From Minisyncoccota bacterium (GTDB lineage Bacteria > Patescibacteriota > Minisyncoccia > Phycocordibacterales > GCA-2747955), in NCBI GenBank assembly GCA_020629435.1, contig JAHDDI010000003.1, forward strand, positions 24,075 through 56,771: DNA of 32,697 nt, read 5' to 3'. Below, in pieces: positions 14,611 through 21,950 of this stretch; within the stretch, counting starts at the first letter, position 1, and the number at the start of each line of letters is the position of its first letter. The notes beneath the pieces are model-generated. The model saw only the letters and a list, made by a program, of their open reading frames with translations, searched no databases and was not told where the DNA came from. A program made the position numbers and the translations under genes.

Positions 14611-15669
14611 TTATAACATTCGCTCTAAATTTTTACTTCGAGGACTGTATTTATATGCATCTTCTACCGAGATTTCTCCTGCTCGTACCAAGTCAGATAA
14701 TGACCTGTTGAGAGATATCATCCCCTGATCTGATGATGTTTCTATGAATGAGTCGATTTCGTGTGTTCGTCCTTCGCGAATTAAGTTCGCTACAGCATTA
14801 TTGTTAATCAATAATTCATAGGCAGGAACTCGACCACCTGAAATAGAAGGAATCAACCGCTGCGAGAATATTCCCGTCAGAGTACCAGCCAACTGTGTTC
14901 GAATTTGTTTTTGCTGATCACCAGGGAAAATATCAATAATACGGTCAACTGTCTGTGATGCATTGTTTGTGTGCAGTGTCGAGAAAACCATGTGCCCCGT
15001 CTCCGCAGCAGTGATAGCAGCCTCAATAGTTTCAGGTCCACGCATCTCTCCTACAAGTAACACGTCGATGTCTTGCCTAAATGCACTACGCAGTGCGATT
15101 GCAAAATTTTCTGTATCAAACCCCACTTCCCGTTGGTCAATAATAGACTGTTTCTGAGAATAGATATACTCAATAGGGTCTTCGATTGTTACGATATGTT
15201 CATTTCTGTTTGAATTGATCATTTCTATCATAGTTGAGAGCGTAGTTGATTTACCATGACCTGTCGGCCCCACCACCAAAAAGAACCCTTGGGTCTTTTT
15301 GGTAAACGTTTCTAGGATTGGAGGCAGTCTGAGCTCTTCTAGAGTTTTTACCTCATTGTTGATTTGACGTAGGGCAATAGAGATATGTCCTTGTTGGAAA
15401 AATGCATTTCCTCGAAACCGAACTCCTCCTGCCTCAAATGCAAAGTCAAGTTCCTTTTTCTGAATAAATTTTTCACGTTGCTCTGGTGTCACCAACATAA
15501 ACAAAAGTTCATTGATTTGAGCCTTGTTTAATTGTAGCGACCGAGTAATAGGGATCAGGGTTCCTGAGACACGAATAGTCGGATACCGACCTTCTGATAG
15601 GTGTAGGTCAGATGCGGATTCAGATATTACTATCTGAATTAAATTTTTGAGTTCTTGTTTGATGTCCAT
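14611..15669 (-). CDS. pilT: Type IV pilus retraction ATPase
   Basis: 352 residues from ATG 15669. It is a hexameric cytoplasmic ATPase that powers pilus disassembly. The N-terminal PAS-like domain has SASDLHLSEG (18-27). The Walker A loop is GPTGHGKS (134-141; histidine replaces the usual serine). The Asp box is TIEDPIEY, Walker B is DVLLVGEMR (202-210), and the His box is TGHMVFSTLHT (224-234). The usual GEMRD is GEMRG here. The extra ATG at 15675 starts only 2 bases after the -10 box and is unlikely to be used. It is set apart from the rest of the pilus operon by its own promoter and terminator. Confidence 0.93.
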   Translation of the reverse strand: MDIKQELKNLIQIVISESASDLHLSEGRYPTIRVSGTLIPITRSLQLNKAQINELLFMLVTPEQREKFIQKKELDFAFEAGGVRFRGNAFFQQGHISIALRQINNEVKTLEELRLPPILETFTKKTQGFFLVVGPTGHGKSTTLSTMIEMINSNRNEHIVTIEDPIEYIYSQKQSIIDQREVGFDTENFAIALRSAFRQDIDVLLVGEMRGPETIEAAITAAETGHMVFSTLHTNNASQTVDRIIDIFPGDQQKQIRTQLAGTLTGIFSQRLIPSISGGRVPAYELLINNNAVANLIREGRTHEIDSFIETSSDQGMISLNRSLSDLVRAGEISVEDAYKYSPRSKNLERML

Positions 15670-15676
15670 ATACATT

Positions 15677-15682
15677 AGTATA
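15677..15682 (-). promoter_or_regulatory. -10 box of pilT
   Basis: TATACT on the minus strand, ending 7 bases before ATG 15669. It gives pilT expression separate from pilB and implies a leaderless mRNA. Confidence 0.5.
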
Positions 15683-15742
15683 AAAGATTTTATGTAAAAT
15701 AAAAATCAATACCTTAACAAATTACAACACATTGAAAAAAAA

Positions 15743-16678
15743 TTAGCTATTGAGAAAATCAATAATTTCATTTTTTCTGCTTCCAATCACTTCTCTTCCG
15801 TGGTAATAATTATCTTCTAAAACCGGCAATGCATTGTCAGTAGTCCCTCCAATCTTTCTTTGTGGTTCAATAATCAAAACATACCCTTGTGCAACATAAT
15901 TCCTGAGAATTCGCATGGTTTTTCTTTCACGGTACCCTTTGAGTGCTAGCGAACCCAAGGAAAATAAATTTTTGCGATAGCGCTTTATAAAAACCATTAA
16001 AAACAATTGCAAGCATGCAATGGCCATATAAAATAACACATGATTTATTGATCCAGTTTTATTTGAATTAATAAGTAATAGGGTTTTTTTGTTCGTATCA
16101 ATACTTCTTAGGTCAAAGGTAGTTATCGCTGAGGCATCACTATATAAACGCTCATTAATTAATACATCTCGTTCATATCCAAACGGCATTGCCATCGATG
16201 CCTTTATGAACAAATGTATATTTTCAGCTGTTAAGTGTATTTCTGATTCTTCTGTGTTCCCTACCAATACATTTCTCTTTTCGGTGTGGTCGTAGACAAA
16301 AAATGAATACTGCGTACTGCTCGATAGTATATTATCAACATCCAGCGGGAACTGTTTTTTAAAAACATCGTCAACCAAATAATCAATATCAACCATGGGT
16401 TGTTCAGAAACAATATTTGAAAATTTCATGAACCGGTCATCTGATAATGCAGATGTCCATAACTGTAGTGAATTTTTACTGAACTGATCAGGTGAAGAGA
16501 TTAGACACATCATTGACCCCACACCAGCAGATGAGCCATGCGCAACATGTATATTATTGCCCAGTCCTCCTGATAACATGCCATCAAGCGCAGCGGCCGT
16601 TCCACAAGAGAAACCAGCAGCTGCACCACCCCCTGCAAAATTCAAATTAAAAGAATTTTTTAATACAGCACTCTGCAT
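15743..16678 (-). CDS. Patatin-like phospholipase encoded in the pilus operon
   Basis: 311 residues with the patatin catalytic set: oxyanion loop GGGAAAG (16-22), nucleophile elbow GSSAG (48-52, S50), and the catalytic aspartate in YSDAS (D181; most patatins have DGG/DGA). Patatins are serine/aspartate-dyad lipid acyl hydrolases. A hydrophobic segment around 207-225 (HVLFYMAIACLQLFLMVF) may hold it at the membrane. The ATG shares its last base... with the TAA of pilB (TTA/CAT overlap of one base), so translation is coupled to pilB, which argues that lipid hydrolysis and the pilus belong to one process, perhaps contact with a host cell; that last step is inference. Confidence 0.8.
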   Translation of the reverse strand: MQSAVLKNSFNLNFAGGGAAAGFSCGTAAALDGMLSGGLGNNIHVAHGSSAGVGSMMCLISSPDQFSKNSLQLWTSALSDDRFMKFSNIVSEQPMVDIDYLVDDVFKKQFPLDVDNILSSSTQYSFFVYDHTEKRNVLVGNTEESEIHLTAENIHLFIKASMAMPFGYERDVLINERLYSDASAITTFDLRSIDTNKKTLLLINSNKTGSINHVLFYMAIACLQLFLMVFIKRYRKNLFSLGSLALKGYRERKTMRILRNYVAQGYVLIIEPQRKIGGTTDNALPVLEDNYYHGREVIGSRKNEIIDFLNS

Positions 16679-18393
16679 TACAACTTCATTACTTCTTCGA
16701 AACTAATTTTCCCACCGATTGCTTTTAAAATTGCGTCTTCCTTGAATGTAATCATTCCCTCTGATCGAGCTTGTTCATAAATGGCAAGAGACGACGGGTC
16801 AGTCAAAATAATTCGTTCTAATGCGTCACTCATCTCCATTACTTCGAATACACCTGTTCGACCTTTTGTTCCGGTTGGGTACTGGTCAGTAGGTTGTGGT
16901 TCGAATACTGTTTTTGCCTCTACAAATTGTTTCTTTTTTTCTTCAGGTAAATCATGTATCTGCTTGTCAATAAAATTACGGACTGATGCAGAAATTGGTA
17001 CTTCTTTACCACCTGTTGGAGCAAGTGTTCGTGACAATCGCTGTCCCACAACAGCAATCAATGTTGGTCCAATTAAATACCGTTCTACTCCCATATCAAC
17101 TAAACGTTGCACAACATCAGATGCTGTGTTGGTGTGGATTGTCGAGAGAACCAAGTGCCCCGTCAACGCTGCCTGGATGGCCAGTTTTGCTGTCTCGGTA
17201 TCACGAATCTCTCCCACCATAATAATATCGGGGTCCTGACGCAATACAGATCGTAACCCCTTGGCAAAGGTGTATCCAATATCAGGACGCATTTGTGATT
17301 GCGAGACCCCAGGAATATTTAACTCGATAGGGTTTTCGAGTGATAACACATTTTCTCCTGCCTTGTCTACTTCGTTTAAAAGTGAATACAGTGTATTTGT
17401 TTTTCCGGACCCAGTCGGTCCACACACCAAAATAATTCCATACGGTCGACCAATAGCCCGCTGCACCTTGGCCATGTTTTCTTCGGTGAATCCCAGTTCT
17501 GTCACGTTCATGGCACCACGTTCTGATTCTAATAGACGCATCACACATTTTTCACCATAGTACGTCGGAAACGTTGAAACACGAAAGTCAATTTTTCGAC
17601 CTAATAATTTTGCGGAAAAACGACCATCTTGCGGTACTCGTTTTTCATCCAATTTAATTTTTGACAGAATTTTTACTCGAGCGATAACTGAATTATGAAT
17701 ATTACGTGGCAGTGTTAAGTCCTTTTGTAGCACACCGTCGATTCGGTATCGGATGTCAGTTCCATACTCAAACGGTTCTATGTGAATATCAGATGTACCT
17801 GTTTCTGCAGCATGCTTTAGTACATTAGATACAATTTTTGTAATCGGAGCGTCTTCGGTTATTTTAGACGTCATGTCTTGGCTTGGGTCAATTGCCCCTA
17901 CTTCTGCTTGCAACGCTGCCTCATCAATAGCTAGTTCACCTAAGGCCTTTTTTACCTCACCTTTTAATCCTGAATAGTTTTTAATTACAAAATCATAAAA
18001 CTCATACGAGATAACGAACAGTTTATACGCCATTCCATTTCCCGCCGCCAAGAATTCTAAGGCAGACTTTGCTGCTAAATTTTCTGGATCTAAGATACCA
18101 ATTTCTACTGTATGGTCCTCGCTTATACCAATCGGGACTAAACCATAAACTGCAGCCGTGCTTTCCGGAATGTACTGTAAAATTTCTGGACTAATTGCTT
18201 TTTCACTTTCTTGTAATCGCACCGGGAGACTAGAAAAATACTCTTTTTTTGCATTAAAAAGCCTCGTCTCATCAGCGCCACGTTCAATAGCAACCTTATC
18301 TAATGGTTCCCCACGCAGCACGTCTTCTTCAATACGAGACACGTCTGACTGGTCTATAATACTATTTTGAACAAGATAATCTAAAAATGCCAT
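16678..18393 (-). CDS. pilB: Type IV pilus assembly ATPase
   Basis: 571 residues, the extension motor of the pilus. The N-terminal MshEN-type domain is followed by a GspE/PilB core: SDIHIEPFEYGTDIRYRIDG (201-220), Walker A GPTGSGKT (325-332), Asp box near 352-359, Walker B IIMVGEIRDTE (390-400), His box TGHLVLSTIHT (411-421) and GQRLSR (450-455). The four-cysteine zinc element that normally follows QRL in PilB and GspE is absent: the only cysteines are C283 and C324. It sits 14 bases after the pilP-like gene and overlaps the patatin gene by one base. Confidence 0.94.
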   Translation of the reverse strand: MAFLDYLVQNSIIDQSDVSRIEEDVLRGEPLDKVAIERGADETRLFNAKKEYFSSLPVRLQESEKAISPEILQYIPESTAAVYGLVPIGISEDHTVEIGILDPENLAAKSALEFLAAGNGMAYKLFVISYEFYDFVIKNYSGLKGEVKKALGELAIDEAALQAEVGAIDPSQDMTSKITEDAPITKIVSNVLKHAAETGTSDIHIEPFEYGTDIRYRIDGVLQKDLTLPRNIHNSVIARVKILSKIKLDEKRVPQDGRFSAKLLGRKIDFRVSTFPTYYGEKCVMRLLESERGAMNVTELGFTEENMAKVQRAIGRPYGIILVCGPTGSGKTNTLYSLLNEVDKAGENVLSLENPIELNIPGVSQSQMRPDIGYTFAKGLRSVLRQDPDIIMVGEIRDTETAKLAIQAALTGHLVLSTIHTNTASDVVQRLVDMGVERYLIGPTLIAVVGQRLSRTLAPTGGKEVPISASVRNFIDKQIHDLPEEKKKQFVEAKTVFEPQPTDQYPTGTKGRTGVFEVMEMSDALERIILTDPSSLAIYEQARSEGMITFKEDAILKAIGGKISFEEVMKL

Positions 18394-18407
18394 GTATGTT
18401 ATGTATA

Positions 18408-18830
18408 TTAGTTAGAAGAACCATTAGGCTCGTCTGTATTTTGGTTTTCGGTCACATCGTTAAGTACACCTGCTCCCTCCACTTCTTGTATTGATCCTGC
18501 TTCTGCAATATTAGGTTGCTTGAACGGATTGTCTCGACCAATAGGTTGGTCTTGTATCTCAACAGAAAAGTCAATCAATTGAACAAACGCATCTTCTTGG
18601 AAAAAATCATTGTCGATATTAATTGTTTTTAACCTGTTAAGTGTTCCAACAATTTCTCGACCAATCTCAGAGCTAACAATTGAATCACTTTCTGATCGCA
18701 GTGAGCCCGCGTTTTCAGCCTTGGATGGGTCAAGAACAAAAATTTTATAGGCAAACATCAAAGCAACTATTACCAGAACAGCAATTATTACTTTTTTAAA
18801 TTTTTGAAGTGTAGTTTTTAAAGCATCCAT
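18408..18830 (-). CDS. Bitopic pilus-operon protein, possibly PilP-like
   Basis: 140 residues: a short basic N-terminus, one membrane helix at about 14-31 (VIIAVLVIVALMFAYKIF), then a periplasm-side region that contains GRDNPFKQ, similar to the 'GRxxPF' box of PilP/GspC-type proteins, and an acidic Asn/Glu-rich tail. Position between pilO and pilB matches PilP in classical operons, but it has no lipobox and the rest of the sequence shows no PilP domain that I can see. Function as an alignment-complex component is inferred from context. Confidence 0.5.
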   Translation of the reverse strand: MDALKTTLQKFKKVIIAVLVIVALMFAYKIFVLDPSKAENAGSLRSESDSIVSSEIGREIVGTLNRLKTINIDNDFFQEDAFVQLIDFSVEIQDQPIGRDNPFKQPNIAEAGSIQEVEGAGVLNDVTENQNTDEPNGSSN

Positions 18831-18839
18831 AGTTTTATA

Positions 18840-19394
18840 TTATTCAGTTGGTAACCAATATGTCTTAATTCCGACATTGAAACGATAGAAGTCGACCTCT
18901 TCTGGGATTTCACTAATTTCAATTGATGTGACGTCAATAATTCGCAGAGACAGTGCTAGGTCATCGATAAAGTCTTTGAAATTTTCGTAAGTTGTTACTA
19001 CCGTAAAGTTGAATCCCACTACACCATACAGTCCCTGATCTGAAACATTGATTTCCTCCACTCCAGCACTATTGTCGGTTAGATTAATCTTGATATCACG
19101 AATAGTCATACCTCGTTTACTAGCAACAGAGTTAACATCCAAAATAAGACGAATATTATCGATATGTGTTGGCAACATTTTAGACAGCCTATTTAGATCT
19201 TCTTCAGAAATTGCATTATAACTTTGCTGGATATCGTTTCTGAATTCACGTATTTCAACTGTTTTTGCCAATGTCTCTTCATATCGGGTTTTTTCAACTT
19301 GCCTCTCTTGGATTAGCTGATACTGAGGATCTACCCATGTAGCAAAAAGCCCTACAGAAAGCATAATGAGAATAACAGGTACAAGAAATTGCAT
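18840..19394 (-). CDS. pilO: Type IV pilus alignment protein PilO-like
   Basis: 184 residues: an N-terminal membrane helix (about 3-22, VPVILIMLSVGLFATW), a coiled coil to about residue 55, and a ferredoxin-like domain at 100-184 with VVGFNFTVVTTYENFKDFID and a segment with LRIIDVTSIEIS, which matches the PilO 'TYxxF..FL..l..l.RI..i..l.i' pattern. It forms the inner-membrane alignment complex with PilN. The 4-base gap from pilN supports coupling. Confidence 0.75.
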   Translation of the reverse strand: MQFLVPVILIMLSVGLFATWVDPQYQLIQERQVEKTRYEETLAKTVEIREFRNDIQQSYNAISEEDLNRLSKMLPTHIDNIRLILDVNSVASKRGMTIRDIKINLTDNSAGVEEINVSDQGLYGVVGFNFTVVTTYENFKDFIDDLALSLRIIDVTSIEISEIPEEVDFYRFNVGIKTYWLPTE

Positions 19395-19398
19395 ATAT

Positions 19399-19974
19399 CT
19401 ATAGGTTAGTGATAAATAAATCCTGGTCTAAGGTGAACGACAAATCAAACTGAATTCCACCTTCTCGTGCTTGATTTACTCCGCTGAGTAATAAATCTTT
19501 CATCTGACTCCCTTCTCGACCATAACGGTCAGCCTGTAGTGCAACATGTGCATAGGTTGGTGCAAATCCCCGAGACGAGACCACAACATTAGGGCCATCA
19601 GTATTAAAGCTAAAGTCTGACAGATATATATCAGTCAATGTATCTTCTTCTAAGATACTGAATATTTCAGAAATATTTACGTGGTTATCCAAAATAACGG
19701 TTGCAGACTTGATCCGGTTATTAACATTGATAAACTCCTCTACTGTAGACAGCCCATAGTTGTCACGGTTTTTCTGTAACTCTTCTAGTGCTTGTGAGTT
19801 TGCGGATTCTATTTGTTGTAACCACAAGAAAACTCCCAAAGATGCCAATAGGGATGTCAAAAAAATAATAATCGCAATTAACAGAAAAAGATTGGCAGCG
19901 AGAGGTGCCCGCACTTTTTGTTTGCTTTTAATATCTCCCTTGGGAATAAATGACGCGTTAATACCTCTATCCAT
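19399..19974 (-). CDS. pilN: Type IV pilus alignment protein PilN-like
   Basis: 191 residues from ATG 19974 (MDRGINASFIPKGD...). The cytoplasmic N-terminal INASFIPKG resembles the INLLP motif with which PilN binds PilM, followed by a membrane helix (about 31-54) and a periplasmic coiled coil and domain. A longer reading from 20061 would run through the upstream terminator and is rejected; a TATAAT ends 6 bases before 19974. PilM, PilC, PilD and classical pilins are not in the window. Confidence 0.75.
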   Translation of the reverse strand: MDRGINASFIPKGDIKSKQKVRAPLAANLFLLIAIIIFLTSLLASLGVFLWLQQIESANSQALEELQKNRDNYGLSTVEEFINVNNRIKSATVILDNHVNISEIFSILEEDTLTDIYLSDFSFNTDGPNVVVSSRGFAPTYAHVALQADRYGREGSQMKDLLLSGVNQAREGGIQFDLSFTLDQDLFITNL

Positions 19975-19980
19975 ATACTG

Positions 19981-19986
19981 ATTATA
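19981..19986 (-). promoter_or_regulatory. -10 box of the pilN-patatin operon
   Basis: TATAAT on the minus strand, ending 6 bases before ATG 19974; fixes the start of pilN and predicts a leaderless mRNA. Confidence 0.6.
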
Positions 19987-20045
19987 TCCCGCGCAAGGAT
20001 GCAAACCAAACAAAACTGTGGGGATAAGGAAGTATCCAATATGGT

Positions 20046-20087
20046 AGATAGAACAAAACACACCTCATGGTGTGTTTTGTTCTATCT
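20046..20087 (-). terminator. Terminator of the small-pilin operon
   Basis: A perfect 19-base-pair stem (20046-20064 with 20069-20087), loop TCAT, with T-rich ends in both directions. It separates the VirB2-like pilin operon from the type IV pilus operon. Confidence 0.8.
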
Positions 20088-20103
20088 GTTATTCATGAGT
20101 ACT

Positions 20104-20391
20104 TTACCGGAACCCACCATCTATTTCTATTTGTTGGTCTGCAGGATTTGCACCAACAGTCGACGTGATGAAATTAATTATCCCGCCTACAGAGAACATA
20201 ATGGTCATTCCAACCAGTCCCCAAATCATATGACTTTTTCCAACAGAATTATCAGTCTGTCCGTCAGAGACACTAACCATAAATTGAAACAAACCCCAAA
20301 AGAAAAACAGTAACGCCGCTGCAAAACCCAATGTAATCAAAGGATCAATTAACACGGTAATGAATTTTCCTAACGCTTGTTCGATGGTCAT
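20104..20391 (-). CDS. VirB2/TrbC-like small pilin paralogue 5 (no signal peptide)
   Basis: 95 residues with two membrane helices (about 15-38, LITLGFAAALLFFFWGLFQF, and 52-76, HMIWGLVGMTIMFSVGGIIN) separated by a short hydrophilic hairpin (SDGQTDNSVGKS). Unlike its upstream paralogues it begins directly with MTIEQALGKF and has no cleavable signal. The F..GL..F...(A/S)xGDxxxxxxGxxxMIWGxxxxFVM pattern is shared by the whole array. Last gene of the operon. Confidence 0.7.
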   Translation of the reverse strand: MTIEQALGKFITVLIDPLITLGFAAALLFFFWGLFQFMVSVSDGQTDNSVGKSHMIWGLVGMTIMFSVGGIINFITSTVGANPADQQIEIDGGFR

Positions 20392-20420
20392 ATACTAAGT
20401 ATGTATTATTCTTTAGAATA

Positions 20421-20777
20421 TTACCCTCCCCCTGCACTTCCTCGATTCAGTCCGTTTACACTTGGAACATCAATTGAATCTGTGTTTTGAAGATTTAATG
20501 TGTTTTGCATGAAACTTACTAGTCCAAATACAGATGACATCACAAATATTGCAATAACACCCCAAATCATTGTGCTTTTTCCTTTTTCTTTGTCGTCTCC
20601 TTCTTTTAGGATAAACATTGCTAGCCCATAGAAGAAGAATAGTAGTGCTGCTGCAAATGCAATCGGTGTTAGTGACGCGATCCATCTTCCAACTGTTTCA
20701 ATTAATCCATCGACATTATTTTGTCCAAATGCGATTGCTGGTGCTACAAAACCAACTGCGATAATAAGTTTTTTCAT
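20421..20777 (-). CDS. VirB2/TrbC-like small pilin paralogue 4
   Basis: 118 residues: signal peptide MKKLIIAVGFVAPAIAFG (cleavage probably after AFG), two membrane helices (about 35-57 and 69-91, with MIWGVIAIFVMSSVFGLVSF) joined by a charged loop EGDDKEKGKS, and a glycine-rich C-terminus (NRGSAGGG). This is the size and layout of type IV secretion pilins (VirB2/TrbC type), processed to about 100 residues. A TATAAT lies about 25 bases upstream on the minus strand, so this gene may also have its own promoter after the hairpin at 20852-20888. Confidence 0.75.
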   Translation of the reverse strand: MKKLIIAVGFVAPAIAFGQNNVDGLIETVGRWIASLTPIAFAAALLFFFYGLAMFILKEGDDKEKGKSTMIWGVIAIFVMSSVFGLVSFMQNTLNLQNTDSIDVPSVNGLNRGSAGGG

Positions 20778-20851
20778 AAAAAATAATTTAACAATAATAA
20801 TTATACCTATTTATTGTACCACTGCGCAATACAAGTACAACGTTCTAATCC

Positions 20852-20888
20852 ACACAACCATCTATCGAAATTCAATAGATGGTTGTGT
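20852..20888 (-). promoter_or_regulatory. Hairpin over the 3' end of pilin paralogue 3
   Basis: A 14-base-pair perfect stem (20852-20865 with 20875-20888) with a nine-base loop that spans the stop codon of the 20862 gene. No T run follows on the minus strand, so it is more likely a partial attenuator or an mRNA 3'-end stabiliser that sets pilin ratios. The 84-base gap after it is the largest in the operon. Confidence 0.45.
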
Positions 20889-21227
20889 TGGTGCTTTGAC
20901 ATTATTAACTCCAAATGAACTTTGTAAAAAACCAACCAGCCCCCAAATAGATGCCATCACGAACAATGTTATCACCCCCCAAATCATTAGATTACGCCCC
21001 TTTGCGTGCTCTCCACTATCACCGGCTGCCAACATAAATTGGACTAGTCCCACAAAAAATAACAGCAACGCAAGCGCGAATGCAACAGGTATCAACAACT
21101 GTACCCAACCCAGTACAGTATCAACCAGACTAAATACATTATTATTCTGACCAAAAACTATTGCAGGAAAAAATATCAGTCCAATTTGTAACAAACCTTT
21201 TGTAGTTTGAAATTTAAAAATATTCAT
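20862..21227 (-). CDS. VirB2/TrbC-like small pilin paralogue 3
   Basis: 121 residues from ATG 21227 (MNIFKFQTTKGLLQIGLIFF), which lies one base after the stop of the preceding gene; a longer reading from 21263 would overlap it. Signal sequence to about residue 26 (PAIVFGQ), two membrane helices at about 42-64 and 76-99 (NLMIWGVITLFVMASIWGLV), with GDSGEHAKGR between them. Very close in the loop region to paralogue 2. Confidence 0.75.
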   Translation of the reverse strand: MNIFKFQTTKGLLQIGLIFFPAIVFGQNNNVFSLVDTVLGWVQLLIPVAFALALLLFFVGLVQFMLAAGDSGEHAKGRNLMIWGVITLFVMASIWGLVGFLQSSFGVNNVKAPTQPSIEFR

Positions 21228-21228
21228 A

Positions 21229-21564
21229 TTATAAAGTAAAAATACTGTCTGCAATAAATGCAATTATTCCCCATAACGACCCCATAACAAAGAAAATGAC
21301 AATTCCCCACAACATGAGACTGCGTCCACGTGCGTGTTCCCCTGCGTCGCCAGCAGAATAAATGAATTTAGCCAATCCCCAAAAGAAAACTAACAATGAA
21401 CCCGCTGCCAAAAGTGCTACTAAATTATTCATCAGTGACACCAAAACATCGACAAAGCCTCCCAGTGATCGCCCTTGGTTGTTTACTAATATTGGATTAT
21501 TTTGTGCCGCAGTAGTTGAGACTATAGCGAACCAAAGCGATATCGTTGTAATCGTTTTTTTCAT
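21229..21564 (-). CDS. VirB2/TrbC-like small pilin paralogue 2
   Basis: 111 residues: signal peptide MKKTITTISLWFAIVSTTAA followed by QNNPILVNNQGR, then two membrane helices (about 43-66 and 80-104) joined by SAGDAGEHARGRS. The MLWGIVIFFVMGSLWGIIAF helix is the conserved second segment of the family. One base separates it from the genes on either side, so the three are translationally coupled. Confidence 0.75.
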   Translation of the reverse strand: MKKTITTISLWFAIVSTTAAQNNPILVNNQGRSLGGFVDVLVSLMNNLVALLAAGSLLVFFWGLAKFIYSAGDAGEHARGRSLMLWGIVIFFVMGSLWGIIAFIADSIFTL

Positions 21565-21565
21565 A

Positions 21566-21940
21566 TTATCGAATTATTTGGTCTACGGTATTGGTAACTA
21601 ATTCCAGAATTACATATGCGCCTAACAAAACAACTCCTCCAATAATTACATAGAGAAAATTTGTTTTTGCTTGTGCCAATTTCTGATCATTACCTTGAGC
21701 TGATACAAATTGAAATCCTGACCACAGCAGTGCCAATGTAATAACAATTGGTGCGATTAAACCTACCAAAATATCTTTCACAATGTATACAACTAATTCC
21801 TGTAGCCCCATACCGTCTTTTAGTGGATTACATAATTTACCTCCACAAGTTGGACCCTGGGCGTTTTGAGCATGAGTGATGGCCGGAACCAATACTGTCC
21901 ACACAAACACAAACCCAGGTATCATTATTGTTTTATTCAT
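21566..21940 (-). CDS. VirB2/TrbC-like small pilin paralogue 1
   Basis: 124 residues: signal peptide to about residue 24 (ITHAQ), a short loop with a cysteine pair (PTCGGKLCNPL), and two membrane helices (about 52-76 and 91-113) with SAQGNDQKLAQAKTNFLYVI between them. The loop GNDQKLAQAK resembles the C-terminus of the large fusion protein (GNSAELAQAK) more than the other four paralogues, so this one forms a subgroup with it. Confidence 0.75.
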   Translation of the reverse strand: MNKTIMIPGFVFVWTVLVPAITHAQNAQGPTCGGKLCNPLKDGMGLQELVVYIVKDILVGLIAPIVITLALLWSGFQFVSAQGNDQKLAQAKTNFLYVIIGGVVLLGAYVILELVTNTVDQIIR

Positions 21941-21950
21941 AATATCTATA

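Noticed and set aside
19399-20061. Longer reading of pilN starting at 20061
   Set aside because: It would be encoded across the 20046-20087 terminator; the -10 box at 19981-19986 and the INASFIPKG motif support ATG 19974.
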